Assembly (NCBI RefSeq): GCF_021582895.2
Contig: NZ_CP091139.2
Location: 1,116,001-1,180,000 of the forward strand
DNA: 64,000 nt
Direction: 5' to 3'
DNA from: Microbacterium elymi
GTDB taxonomy: Bacteria; Actinomycetota; Actinomycetes; Actinomycetales; Microbacteriaceae
Shown here one piece after another: positions 17,517 to 27,270 of this stretch (position 1 is the stretch's first letter; every line of letters starts with the position of its first letter). The position numbers and the translations under genes are program-made. The notes under the pieces are model-generated. The model searched no databases, was not told the DNA's origin, and saw only the letters and a program-made list of their open reading frames with translations.

Positions 17517-20500
17517 TCAGCGGCGGTCGCGCTCGACCGCGTAGCTCGGCGCCATCGCCTCCATCTGGTCCATGACGAGCCTGATGGCCCCGGGCTGGCG
17601 GTCCGGCGGGTACTTGTGCTTGACGAGCAGCCGTTTGATCGACGACCGGAGCTTGGCGCGCACGTCGTCGCGCACCGTCCAGTCCGTGCGCACGTCGCGT
17701 CGCATCACCTCGACGAGGTCCCGGGCGATCTGGGCGAGCACGTCCTCGCCCTGCACGGTCACCGCCGACTCGTTCTGCGCGACGGCGTCGTAGAACGCGA
17801 GTTCGTCGTGTGAGAGCGGAGGGGTGAAGGACTCGCCGCGGGATGCCTCGGCCTGCACCTCCTGCGCGAGTGAGACCAGCTCGGCGATGACCTCTGCGCT
17901 GGTGAGCTGCTGATTCGTGTAGCGGAGCATGATCTCGCCGATCCGCTCGCTGAACGCCCGCTGGCGCACGAGGTTGCCGCGCGTGGCGGCCATCGACGAG
18001 TCGATGAGCGTCTTGCGCAGCGCCTCGATCGCCAGTTGGGGGTTTCGCGCCTGCTGCGCCCGATCCAGGAAGTCCGGCCCGAGGTCCTTCAGCGACACGC
18101 GCGGCAGGCCGGCCGCCTCATAGATGTCGAGCACCTCGCCGGTGGCCATCGACTGCGCGACCAGCTGGCCGAGCAGCCGCTGGATCTCGTCCGAGATCGG
18201 CTCGTCCCGCGCCTGCCGGTCCGAGGCGTCGTACTTCGCCATCCACACCCGCGCCTCTTCGTAGAAGGCGATCTCGTCGTGCAGCTCGACGAGTCCCGGG
18301 CGACGGGATGCCAGGGCCCAGGCGCGTGCGAGTCCCGAGCTGGCCGCGCGGTAACGGGCGGCCAGCCGCTCTGCCCCGAGGTCGGGGGCGTTGAGCGGGT
18401 TCTGCTGGTCGCGCAGGTAGTTCACAGCCGTCGTGACCGCGGTGAGCATCGCCCGCGACCCGCCGCGCGCGAGCACTCCCCGCCAATCGCAGGGCGCGAG
18501 CATCTCGCGCAAGCTGGGTGACGAACTCGAGGGCGATCTCGACGGCCTCTTCGACATCGCGGCCGATGGGGCGCATCGCCTGGTCGTCGACGGTGTACTC
18601 CGACAGAGCGGTGGCGAGGTTGTCCGCCAGCGGCGCGTAGGCGACCAGAAGCCCGTCCTGCTTGCCCCGGTACGTCCGGTTCACGCGGGCCAGGGTCTGC
18701 ATGAGCAGGGCGCCCTTCAGCGGCCGATCCAGGTAGAGGGTATGCAGCGGCGGGGCGTCGAATCCGGTGAGCATCATGTCTTTGACGATCACCAGTTCGA
18801 GCTCGTCGTCGGCATCCTTCAGCCGTGCCTTGATCGCGGAGTTCTCCGAGTCGCGCCGCACGTGATCGCGCACGGGCGGCTGGTCGCTCGCCGTGCCCGA
18901 GTAGACGACCTTGATGCGTCCGGCATCCAGCGCGTCCGCGTGCCAGTCAGGTCGCAGCGCGACGATGGCCGCATAGAGCCGGGCGCAGATCTCGCGGGTG
19001 CCGCCGACGATGAGCGCCTTGCCCGGGGCGCCGATGAACGGCTCCATGCGCGCACGGCGCTCCTCCCAGTGGGCGACCAGGTCGGCGGCGAGCGCATCGA
19101 TGCGCTCGGGGGCGCCGTACACGGCGTTGACGACGGCGACGGATGCCTCGACCCGCGCGCGCTCCGCGTCGTCCAATCCGAGGGTGACCTCGTCGGCGGC
19201 GCGGTCGATCTCGTCCTGGCTCATGCCGTCGGCCAGCGCGACCTTGATCAGTCTCGGCTCGAACGAGACCGGCACCGTGGCGCCGTCGGTCACGGCCCGG
19301 GTCAGGTCGTAGATGTCGATGTAGTCGCCGAACACGGCCTGGGTGTCGCGCTCGGCGAATGAGATCGGGGTGCCGGTGAACGCGATCAGCGTGGCGTGCG
19401 GCAGCGCATCGCGCAGATGTCGGGCGTAGCCGTCGAGGTCGTCGTAATGACTGCGATGTGCCTCGTCGACGACGACGATCACGTTGCGTCGGTCGGTGAG
19501 CAGTGGATGCCGGATCCCGGCATCCTTCTCGGCCTTCGACAGTCCGAACTTCTGCAGCGTCGTGAAGTAGATCCCGCCGGTGATCCGGCCTGCCAGCTCG
19601 TCACGCAGCTGCGCCCGCTCGTGGATCTGCTTCGGCCGCTCGGGCAGCAGCAGGCTCTGCGCGAAGGTCTGGAACAGCTGCCCGTCCAGCTCGTTGCGGT
19701 CGGTGACCACGACCAGGGTGGGGTTGCGCAGCTCGGGGCGGCGTGAGACGAGGTTGGCGTACAGCTCCATCTCCATCGACTTGCCCGACCCCTGGGTGTG
19801 CCAGACCACGCCGGCCTTGCCGTTGGAGGCGACGGCCGCGACGGTGCGGCCGACGGCCTTGGTGACGGCGAAGTACTGGTGTGGTTTGGCGATCCGCTTG
19901 ACCAGCCCATCGGGGCCCTCGTCGAACGCGGTGAAGTTGCGGCAAGCCTGCAGGAACCGCTCCTGATTGCACAGGCCGTCCAGCGCATCGTCGAGAGGCT
20001 GGATATCGATGCCCTCTTCGATCCGCGGCTTGCGGCAGCGGGCGCCGTCGTCGTCGACGTTCCACGGCGCGAAGTGGTTCAACGGCGTGAACGGGGTGCC
20101 GTATTTGGCGCCGGTGCCGTCGCTGGCCACCGTGAACACGCAGAAGCGGAATGCCATCGGCAGCTCATCGAGGTAGGTCTGCAGCTGCCAGTAGGCGTTG
20201 GAGACCCCGACCGACTCGGCGCCCGCGGCCTTCAGCTCGAGGATCGACAGCGGCATCCCGTTCACGTAGAGCACGAGGTCGAACCGGCGGTGCACGTCGC
20301 GGTCGCGGACGGTGACCTGGTTGACGGCGAGCCAGTCGTTCTGCTCGGGCTCGGTGCTGATCAGCCGGATGCGCGGATTCTGCTCGATGCCGTCCGTGTC
20401 GATGTAGCTGAGCGGGTACCCGTCGACCAGGCAGCGGTGGATCCGGTGGTTCTCGGTGATCGCGTCCTGCGAGCGCGGTGCGGCGATCTCAGCGAGCGCC

Positions 20501-20700
20501 TGCTGCAGGTAATGGCCGGGGACGTCGGGGTTGAGCCGGCGCAGCGCCTCGAGCAGGCGGGGACGGATAAGGAGCTCGTCCCAGGTGTCGCGCTCGCCGC
20601 TGCCCGGGGCGATCTTCTCGCCCGCCAGGGGCCGCCAGCCGAGCTCGGCGAGCGTCTCGAGCGCGACGCGCTCCCATTCGGACTCCGGGATGCGGGTCAT
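17517..20700 (-). CDS. hsdR: Type I restriction endonuclease subunit R
   Basis: The repaired protein is about 1060 aa, typical of HsdR. The N-terminal nuclease domain has RFDLVLYVNGMPLSILELKA, a PD-(D/E)xK-type core ending ELK. The SF2 motor shows Walker A TQGSGKSMEM, VVTDRNELDGQLF, DEAH box VVVDEAHRSHYDD, and motif III AFTGTP, then motif VI LMQTLARVNRTYRGK. The C-terminal helical region carries DUF3387-like sequence (YTNQQLTSAEVIAELVSLA). One extra base at 18509-18514 (GCAAGC for GCAGC, within FVTQLREML) splits the frame. It overlaps the Fic stop at ATGA. HsdS and HsdM lie about 5.4 kb away, past five inserted genes. Confidence 0.95.
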
Positions 20701-21920
20701 GAGCGGGCTCCTTGCTGTGGTCGGGGTGCCTCACGGCGCCCGGCGCGCTCGGCGAACCGATCGATGGCGCCGAGGATCTCTTCGCTTCGCCAGAACGGCC
20801 CGAGACGATATTCGGATTTCGACCGGAGGATTCCGGCGTCGACCAGGGCCGCCAGTGGCGGATAGACGTTCGGCTCTGCACGCCGAGTTCGGCCGCAGCC
20901 GTCGCCGAGTCGAGCACCGGTCGGCGCATGAGCACGTCGAGCAGCTTCCAGGCGTTGCTCGAACGACGCACCGTCAGCCGTTCGTTCCAGCTTTCGCGGA
21001 TCTCGTCCATCTCGGCGATGAGCGTCCGTGTGTTCCCCACGGCACGGGCCGCGGCATCCGCGAAGGCCTTCACAATCGGCGTGACATCACCGGTTCGATA
21101 GGCGCCGAGGGCGCGATGATACCCCTCGGTGTCGGCGAGGAGCCCCGCCGATACGGGAAGCGCCACGTTGCGGGTGACTCCACGGGACCTCAGCAGAGAC
21201 TGAGCGAGTGCGCGGCCGGTGCGCCCGTTGCCATCGGTGAACGGATGGATGGTCTCGAACTGCGCATGGCTGACCGCGATCAGAACCAGCGGCGCGACGT
21301 CTTCGCGCTCGCACGAAGGCCACCACATCATCGATGAGACCGCTCACGCGAGAGTGGTGCGGGGCGACGAACTCGGCGCCCACCGGGCTGTCGCCGCGTG
21401 TTCCGATCCACACGGCCTCTTGGCGCCAGCGTCCGGGCGTGTGCTGCGGCTGTCCCGCCATCAGCACCTCGTGCATCCGGGCGACTGCGTCGGCGGAGAC
21501 ATCGTTCGACAGTTCGATCGCTGCGGTCATGGCACGGGTGTTGGCGGTGATCATCTCGGCGTTGCGGCTCGTCTTCGCGCCGAGCTCGGCACTGAAGATC
21601 GCGCGAGCGGATGCGGTGATGTTCTCGATCTGCGACGACGATGCCGCCTCTGAACGCAGCAGGACGGGGGCGAACGACGCGACCCGACCGCCCAGTTCAG
21701 CATCGAGGCGGCTCAGCTCACGTGCGGCAGTGTCGGCTGCGGTCAGAGCGTCGGCATCAGGATGCGGTGACAACGTCGCGATCAACGGTGGCACAGCGGA
21801 CAGGTAGGGCACGCCGGCGCGAGCGCGCTCCGCGTCGACACCCCAGGCCGAACTCGGCACCCACACCTGCTGCTCCATCGCGAGTGCGGGCCATGCAGCG
21901 GTGTTGTCAGCTGTGCCCAT
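20697..21920 (-). CDS. Fic family AMPylator with autoinhibitory helix and C-terminal winged helix
   Basis: The repaired protein is about 407 aa. A Fic_N segment SEAASSSQIENI holds the inhibitory [ST]xxxE[GN] motif in the N-terminal helix (class II arrangement). The active-site loop HPFTDGNGRTGR is complete, including His and both Gly-Asn/Arg elements. The C-terminus, TAAAELGVQS then NVYPPLAALVDAGILRSKSE, is a winged-helix that could bind DNA. Fic enzymes transfer AMP to target hydroxyls. Frameshifts are near 20875 (lost C) and 21320 (one extra base). The stop overlaps the hsdR start, so the two are co-transcribed. A strong AT-rich palindrome overlies its promoter, suggesting autoregulation. 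Confidence 0.9.
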
Positions 21921-21936
21921 AAGCCATCATCCCAAT

Positions 21937-21963
21937 TTTATGAGTAACTATATTACTCATAAA
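21937..21963 (-). promoter_or_regulatory. Perfect 11-bp-arm operator over the Fic promoter
   Basis: Arms TTTATGAGTAA (21937-21947) and TTACTCATAAA (21953-21963) surround five bases. Read on the minus strand, the centre gives TATAGT, a good -10 box, about 30 bases before the Fic start codon. The element is far more AT-rich than its surroundings. A dimeric repressor here would block the Fic-hsdR promoter; the Fic winged helix is one candidate. Confidence 0.75.
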
Positions 21964-22015
21964 GCGACCCGAACCACTCGAGGTCATCTCGAGGATCGAC
22001 ACGCTCCCGAAGAGG

Positions 22016-22342
22016 TTGTGCACGGAATGTGTACATCTTCGTACGAAGACGTACGATCCAGTCCTTCCGGAGGTCCTGACGAAACCACTGCACGCTGATC
22101 CCCGATCGGAAGAGGTCGCCGCACTGACGGGCCTGCTCAGTCGGCTTGATCTCAGGGCGTTCGACGAGCCGACCGCGCGGCTGTCCGTCGCGCTCTCGAC
22201 CATATATGGCCTGCGTGCTGCGGACGGCGCCCATCTGGCCACAGCCGTCTCCGCGGGCGCTGATGTCTTCCTCACCGACAACCGCAAGGACTTCTCGCGA
22301 GACATCTCCGAGATCGACGTCGTGTATCCGCACGATCTCTAG
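22016..22342 (+). pseudogene. PIN-domain (VapC-like) toxin remnant
   Basis: The last 90 residues match the middle and C-terminal part of a PIN nuclease: VLPEVLTKPLHADPRSEEVA, LRAADGAHLATAVSAGADVF, then LTDNRKDFSRDI, which carries the later acidic residues. The usual N-terminal beta strand with the first catalytic Asp (as in LDTNVL) is absent upstream in any frame. No antitoxin gene is next to it. It is either 5'-truncated or badly decayed. It reads divergently from Fic, sharing the palindromic intergenic region. A perfect CTTCGTACGAAG palindrome lies at 22037-22048, near the proposed start. Confidence 0.65.
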
Positions 22343-22377
22343 AGCCGGCAGGGACCATCGCACAGCGGAAAGCATCC

Positions 22378-23602
22378 TCATCCCGCCAACAGCCGCACGA
22401 GTCCGTCTTCGCTCACGATCGGGATGCCGTAGTCACGAGCCTTTCGCGCCTTGCCCGAGAGAGAGTCGGGGTCGGCGGCGGCGACCAGCGCGACCCTCTT
22501 GGTGACGGTGGGGTGCGTCACGAAGCCGCGCGCACGCAGGCTCAGCTTCCCAGTCCTCCCGCGCCCGACTCATCTCGCCTGTGAGCACGATCATGTCACC
22601 GGGGCGCAGTACGAAGCGGGCGGACTCGTCGGATGCGGGGGCCGACGAAGCTCCACGGGGCGAGTCATCCGTCCCACGGAGTTCGGCTGGCAACCGGCAA
22701 GCTCGGCGACGGCTGCGAGGTCGTCCCGCTCGTCGGGGGTGAGGACGCTGTCGGCCCACGCCTCCCGCACAAGGGCCGCGTAGTACTCGGCGTGCAGCGC
22801 GTCCGCCAGTGAGCGCGTGAGCCCCAGTTCTGCGGCGATGGTAGCGAGCTGGTCACCCTCGTTGACCGAGATCAACCGGTCGAGCAGGCACCGATCGAGA
22901 ACCGCAAGGTACTCAGCTTCTGCGCCGGCGTCTGTGCTGCGGGCGGCCGAGGTCGAGATCCGTTCGAGGAAGTGCGCGGGGGCGTATGAGTGGTCACCGC
23001 GCACCTTCCACGCGACGCCGGTTGAAGATGCGTACGGGTAGGGGAACGCGTCGCCCGCGTGCGCCGCTTGCGCCCAATAGTCGGTCCAACCCTGCCACTG
23101 CGCGCTCATCCGCATGTACGCGACGAGAAGTTGCGCCGTGGAGTGTGCGTCTGATCCGGCGCTGTGCGCGAGCGCATTCTCGATCCCGAACTGTTCGCAT
23201 GCCCGCACAAGAGCACACGATCCGCCGAGACCGAAGTTCGAGCCCAAGCGCATGGTGCACAAGCTCGGCACCGGGCCCGGCAACAGATATCCGCAGCGCT
23301 CGAACTCCGCCTGCAGAAAGCGCTCGTCGAAGGACGAGTTGTGTGCGACGAAGGTACGCCCGTGCAGCAGGGTCGCGAAGTCGGCGGCGATGTCATCGAA
23401 CGTTGGGGCGGCGAGGATTTCCGCAGCGCTGATGCCGTGGATGTGCCTGCGGCCCGAGGTCGCGTTCTGGGTTGACGAGCGTCTCCCACCGCCCGCTGAT
23501 CACCCCGTCATCCTCAACGTGGGTGATACCAATCTCGACGACGCGATGGTGATAGGACGGCAGTATGCCGGTGGTCTCGAAATCGACGACAGCGAAGGGC
23601 AT
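22378..23602 (-). CDS. DEDDh 3'-5' exonuclease with C-terminal BRCT domain
   Basis: The repaired protein is about 407 aa. The N-terminus MPFAVVDFETTGILPSYHHR has the ExoI DxE motif. HIHGISAAEILAAPTFDD, FVAHNSSFDERFL and AHSAGSDAHSTAQLLVAYM supply the other exonuclease motifs (as in DNA polymerase III epsilon). A helical middle (LTPDERDDLAAVAELAG) is TerB-like. The C-terminal BRCT is MIVLTGEM then THPTVTKRVALVAAADPDSL. Three frameshifts were repaired: GCAGGC at 22536, a lost C near 22628 and GCCTGC at 23445. Actinobacterial exonuclease-BRCT proteins are usually linked to DNA repair or mobile defence regions; here it lies within the type I island. Confidence 0.85.
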
Positions 23603-23686
23603 CAGTGGCTCCCCTCTCGGACGTCGGGCGGACTACTCTGGTCCGCGATAGCAGCACCGCGGGTGCACTCTCGATATTGTCGGATC

Positions 23687-24517
23687 ATGTGGCCTGATGA
23701 CGATCTCGCAACCTGGCGCGGAAGTCTTACAGGTCTGCAGCGCCCTCGGGCTTCAACGGTCATCCGTGCTCCTCGGGAACGGGCACGATCCTCTGGTGCG
23801 GGCGCCTTTCTCGCTCTGGGCGCAGATAGCAGGCAGTACTGGGTCAAGGTGCCAGGCAACGGACAGGGCGACCAGGTTCTCGTCAATGAAGTGATCGTGG
23901 CCGAGGTCGGAAAGCTCATCGGTGCTCCCGTGCGTGAGCGCGCGCTCGTCACCGTTCCGCCCGTCGTCACCACGTGGTCGGACTTTCCCGCAGCCGTGAG
24001 TACTGTGCCGCTGCTTGCACACGGGTCGCTCCATGTACCGCACGCCGTGGACGACGACGACTTGACGTACACGCGTCGCGACGACAACGCCCGGCGCCAG
24101 GCCGCGATGCTCGGCCTCTGGGACCTCTGCGTTGGCGAAGACCCGCAGTGGCTGTACGAGACGACCGCCGCATACTCCGTCTGGTCATACGACCACGGAC
24201 TCTGGTTCTCGACCGGCGAGGGAGACTGGAATGCCATGGTGCTGAACAGACTGCTCGACACGAACGCCTCGTTCCCGAACCCCCCAACAGAAATCAGCGT
24301 TCGTGCGCTGCGAGAGACGGCCGCTCGTATCAGTTCTCTGGCCAGCGGAGAACTGCTGACCGCAGTGTCTGCCGTCCCAGTAGAATGGGGTACCGGCGAC
24401 GAGGATCTCGAAGCGATGGCGTGGTTCTTGTTCAGCCGCCGCGGGCCCGTCGCACACAGGCTCAACGACCTCGCGGCCGCTGTGTCGGGCCGACAGACGA
24501 CAGGATCCTCGAAATGA
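23687..24517 (+). CDS. HipA-like kinase (HipA_2 type)
   Basis: An intact 276-aa protein starting MWPDDDLATWRGSLTGLQ at ATG 23687. The kinase N-lobe is suggested by AFLALGADSRQYWVKVPGN (ATP-lysine strand) and QVLVNEVIVAEVGKLIGAPV. The C-lobe includes MLGLWDLCVGEDPQWLYETT and WSYDHGLWFSTGEGDW, resembling the catalytic HxxxN/metal-binding region of stand-alone HipA-like kinases. HipA kinases phosphorylate cellular proteins and may act as toxins or in anti-phage defence. The stop overlaps the DUF3037 start, a pairing I have seen described in many genomes. No HipB antitoxin is next to it. Confidence 0.82.
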   Translation: MWPDDDLATWRGSLTGLQRPRASTVIRAPRERARSSGAGAFLALGADSRQYWVKVPGNGQGDQVLVNEVIVAEVGKLIGAPVRERALVTVPPVVTTWSDFPAAVSTVPLLAHGSLHVPHAVDDDDLTYTRRDDNARRQAAMLGLWDLCVGEDPQWLYETTAAYSVWSYDHGLWFSTGEGDWNAMVLNRLLDTNASFPNPPTEISVRALRETAARISSLASGELLTAVSAVPVEWGTGDEDLEAMAWFLFSRRGPVAHRLNDLAAAVSGRQTTGSSK

Positions 24518-25389
24518 GCGCGGCATACCTTTACTGGCTCGTACGCTACGTCCCCGACGTAGCGCGCGGCGAGCGAGTAAACGTCGCCGTCATCGTGGGA
24601 CGCGACAGTGGAGATTGGGCGGTCCGCGTTGCGCCGAACTTGCGTCGAGCCAGCCGACTCGGCGGCGACGCGGGTGCCATTCGCCCCTGGCTCGATCGCC
24701 TCCAGCGCTCTATCGACGATTACGAGCGCCCCCCGTTGCACCTCTTCACGAGCCCCGACGACGTCCGCGTAACGCGTGCATGGCTCGAACTGGTCTCCCA
24801 TCGGTTCAACAATGTGCTTCAGATCAGCCCGGCGACCCCGGTCGAAGCAGAGTCTGCAGCCGATGGGGCGGACTTTCTCTTCGCCTTGCTGGTGGCCACT
24901 CCCGAGGTAGCGAACCGATCGCGCACGCGTACCCGAATCATCAGCGACCTCGCCCAGTTGTACGAACGCACTGCGAATCTGGAAGTCGGTGAGTCGTTGC
25001 TCAGCCGACCCAGGGCGGTCATCGGTCGACAGCGCGGGCGTTTCGACTTCGCCGTGATCGACGACCACGTAGACCAGTTGTCGCAGGTCTTCGCGTTCGA
25101 TGTGCAAGATGTCGACTCTCTCGAGCAGCAACTGCAATCCTGGAACTTCGTCGTCGGTTGTCTGCGCAGCGACGGTGCAGAGGTCTCGGCACACGGAGTA
25201 ACGACGCGCGCCGATGCCGCCGTACCGATTGCGGTCGCCTTCCAGGAACCCCCTGCCGGACAATCTGCTCGTCATGGCGAGGTCTTCGCCGCTGCTCGCG
25301 AAGCATGGGTATCGCTCGGCGTCCGAGCGATACCCAGCACCGAACTCGATCAGATACCCCGAGAAGCGCGCGAACTCATAGCGGCCTGA
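24514..25389 (+). CDS. DUF3037 family protein, partner of HipA-like kinase
   Basis: An intact 291-aa soluble protein. The opening AYLYWLVRYVPDVARGERVN and VAVIVGRDSGDWAVRV is the DUF3037 signature (short beta-rich domain at the N-terminus). The rest is helical with an acidic C-terminus. It overlaps the HipA-like kinase by four bases (ATGA), so the two are translated together. DUF3037 genes almost always sit beside HipA_2 kinases, so it may be the kinase's antitoxin, substrate or regulator; the biochemical role is not known. Confidence 0.82.
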   Translation: MSAAYLYWLVRYVPDVARGERVNVAVIVGRDSGDWAVRVAPNLRRASRLGGDAGAIRPWLDRLQRSIDDYERPPLHLFTSPDDVRVTRAWLELVSHRFNNVLQISPATPVEAESAADGADFLFALLVATPEVANRSRTRTRIISDLAQLYERTANLEVGESLLSRPRAVIGRQRGRFDFAVIDDHVDQLSQVFAFDVQDVDSLEQQLQSWNFVVGCLRSDGAEVSAHGVTTRADAAVPIAVAFQEPPAGQSARHGEVFAAAREAWVSLGVRAIPSTELDQIPREARELIAA

Positions 25390-25514
25390 TTCGGTACACG
25401 CTGTGATGCCGGGGAGAGCGCCGGTAACACCCCTCAGGATCCTTACCCAGCTTCGTCGACGAGGGCGCGCAAGGTGATGTTCACCCTTCTCTCCACTCGG
25501 GACTCTCGGCCGAC

Positions 25515-25986
25515 TCATTCTCGCCCCAAGCGCACGGTCGTCGTCGTGCCCAGCGCCGTCACCTCGTAGCTGATCTCGTCATCGCCGTACGAGAATGTCT
25601 TGGTGTCGTCATGCGAGGCGAGAAGTGCGTTGTCGGTCTTGGCTTTGTCACGTGTCGAGTCCCACGTGAAGGTCTGGCTGGCGTCGGTCGGCAGAGTCGC
25701 CGTCCCCACCCAGTAGATCGACGTGGTGTCACCGCCGTCGGCAACCCAGTCGACCTGGATGACTCCGTCAGCGATGGTCGCCTGCTGATAGTTCGTGTCG
25801 CTCTTCGCGTTCGTCTGCTTCCACGATCCGTCGAGGTCGACGGGCTGTGGGGCGGGAGCCTCGGACTTCTCGGCAGCGGGCTTCGACGCGGCCGGCGCCT
25901 CGTCCGACGCGCCGCTCGGAGCCGGTGAGGCCGACTCCGACGATGAGAGCGATGGCGGATGCTGCGAGGAAGGGCGCGACGCGCAT
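25515..25986 (-). CDS. Probable lipoprotein (frameshifted)
   Basis: ATG 25984-25986 begins MRVAPFLAASAIALIVGVGL, then TGS: a lipoprotein-type signal peptide whose lipobox Cys falls at the frame break near 25925. The mature part is SGASDEAPAASKPAAEKSEA, a disordered linker, then a beta-rich domain (GSWKQTNAKSDTNYQQATIA, WDSTRDKAKTDNALLASHD). About 150 aa in total. It should sit on the outer face of the cell membrane. An ATATCGATAT palindrome lies upstream at 26018-26027. Function unknown; it is read on the same strand as hsdS. Confidence 0.6.
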
Positions 25987-26064
25987 GGTGGTTCCCTTGG
26001 TTGAAGAGCAGGTTCTCATATCGATATCGGCCACAGGACCCAGCCGGACAGATGACTGCACATG

Positions 26065-27270
26065 TCAGACTCCTACCTCGGATGCCGCGGCCTCCGCCTC
26101 GCGCACGCGAAGCTTGCCCGACATGAGCTGTGGCAGGAGGGCGTCGCGGGTTGCGGCGAGGGTGCGGTTCTCGGTCGCGAGTGCGTTTACGTGCTTCCGT
26201 AGCGGCGTAGCAACATCTTCGAACCGCTTGACCCGGTCACTCGTCAGGACCGCGACAGGCGCGTCAAGGAAGCGATCTGCGCGGACGGCCGGGTATGCGC
26301 TTCCCTCTGCGACGTTCTCAAGATAGGCACTGAATTCGGGGCGGCGCGTGACCTCGTAGAGGTAGGCGAACCCGACCGAACGGGGCGAGAGCACAGCGAG
26401 CCCAGTCGACGCGACCAGGAGAGGATCGTCGGTCAGGTTCAGCGCGTGCGAGCGGCGATTGGGTCGGACGGTCGACCAGATCGTGTCTCCGAAATGAACT
26501 CTGCGACGAGCACGTCCGGGCGCGTCATCCCAGCTGCTGAGTTCTGGGAATGTGAACCCGCCCACGGCAACGGACGCAATGTCGATATACCGCAACGAGC
26601 CCCCGGCGACGGGCTTGACCGCATCAGCATTGACACTGGCAATCTCCCCCAACTCGGTCAGTTCATGATCCAACGACAGTTCACGATCCAGCAAGGCGGC
26701 TAGGTATTGATCGGCGGTGGCGGCGAGCTTGGTGTTGGCGGCGATCTTGTCGTCGAGGGCGCCTAGAACCTCGGCGATCGCCTGCTGCTCGGGGAGGGGT
26801 GGGAGGGGAACTTCAATACCACGGAGCGACGTCAGCGGCTGTCCGATTCCGGGCGTCCCAACAGTCGATGCCCGCTTCAATAGTTCATCTCGGCCAGAAC
26901 TCCGGAAGTACAAGAGCACATATCGAGGATCTGCGATCTGCGGATTCACCGTCAGCTTCATCATGCTCGATGACAAGAGCCATTCTTCATTTCCGACAAG
27001 GGCTACTCGGCCGATCGCTCCACGGTGCGGAAAGACAAGATCGCCCTCACGCACGATGCAAGCAGGAAACTCAGCGGCCGTCTCCGGCGCGACGTACACG
27101 ACGTCATCCGACTTCAGCACCCAGCGGTCACCAATGTTCTGGCCACGAACAACCGGGACCCCGCTGCTTGTGTACCTGTCTGAACGAAGCGCCGACCCGA
27201 AGGGGCCAATTGCGATTGAACGAGGCTCGGGATTCGCGATATCCGCCACCGTTAGTCCTCGCCGGTTCAC
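26065..27270 (-). CDS. hsdS: Type I restriction-modification specificity subunit S
   Basis: An intact 401-aa protein with two target-recognition domains and two helical spacers. TRD1 runs from MNRRGLTVADIANPEP to about 150 (GVPVVRGQNIGDRWVL). The first spacer is LPPLPEQQAIAEVLGALDDK then IAANTKLAATADQYLAALL. TRD2 covers about 210-350 (IASVNADAVKPVAGGSLRYI). A second spacer ends LAATRDALLPQLMSGKLRV. The motif recognised is bipartite but cannot be read from sequence. It overlaps hsdM by four bases. Confidence 0.94.
   Translation of the reverse strand: MNRRGLTVADIANPEPRSIAIGPFGSALRSDRYTSSGVPVVRGQNIGDRWVLKSDDVVYVAPETAAEFPACIVREGDLVFPHRGAIGRVALVGNEEWLLSSSMMKLTVNPQIADPRYVLLYFRSSGRDELLKRASTVGTPGIGQPLTSLRGIEVPLPPLPEQQAIAEVLGALDDKIAANTKLAATADQYLAALLDRELSLDHELTELGEIASVNADAVKPVAGGSLRYIDIASVAVGGFTFPELSSWDDAPGRARRRVHFGDTIWSTVRPNRRSHALNLTDDPLLVASTGLAVLSPRSVGFAYLYEVTRRPEFSAYLENVAEGSAYPAVRADRFLDAPVAVLTSDRVKRFEDVATPLRKHVNALATENRTLAATRDALLPQLMSGKLRVREAEAAASEVGV

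Noticed and set aside
18505..18560. Programmed frameshifting in hsdR and other genes
   Set aside because: The same one-base insertion at the same motif occurs in 28 unrelated places, including essential genes, so sequence error is simpler.
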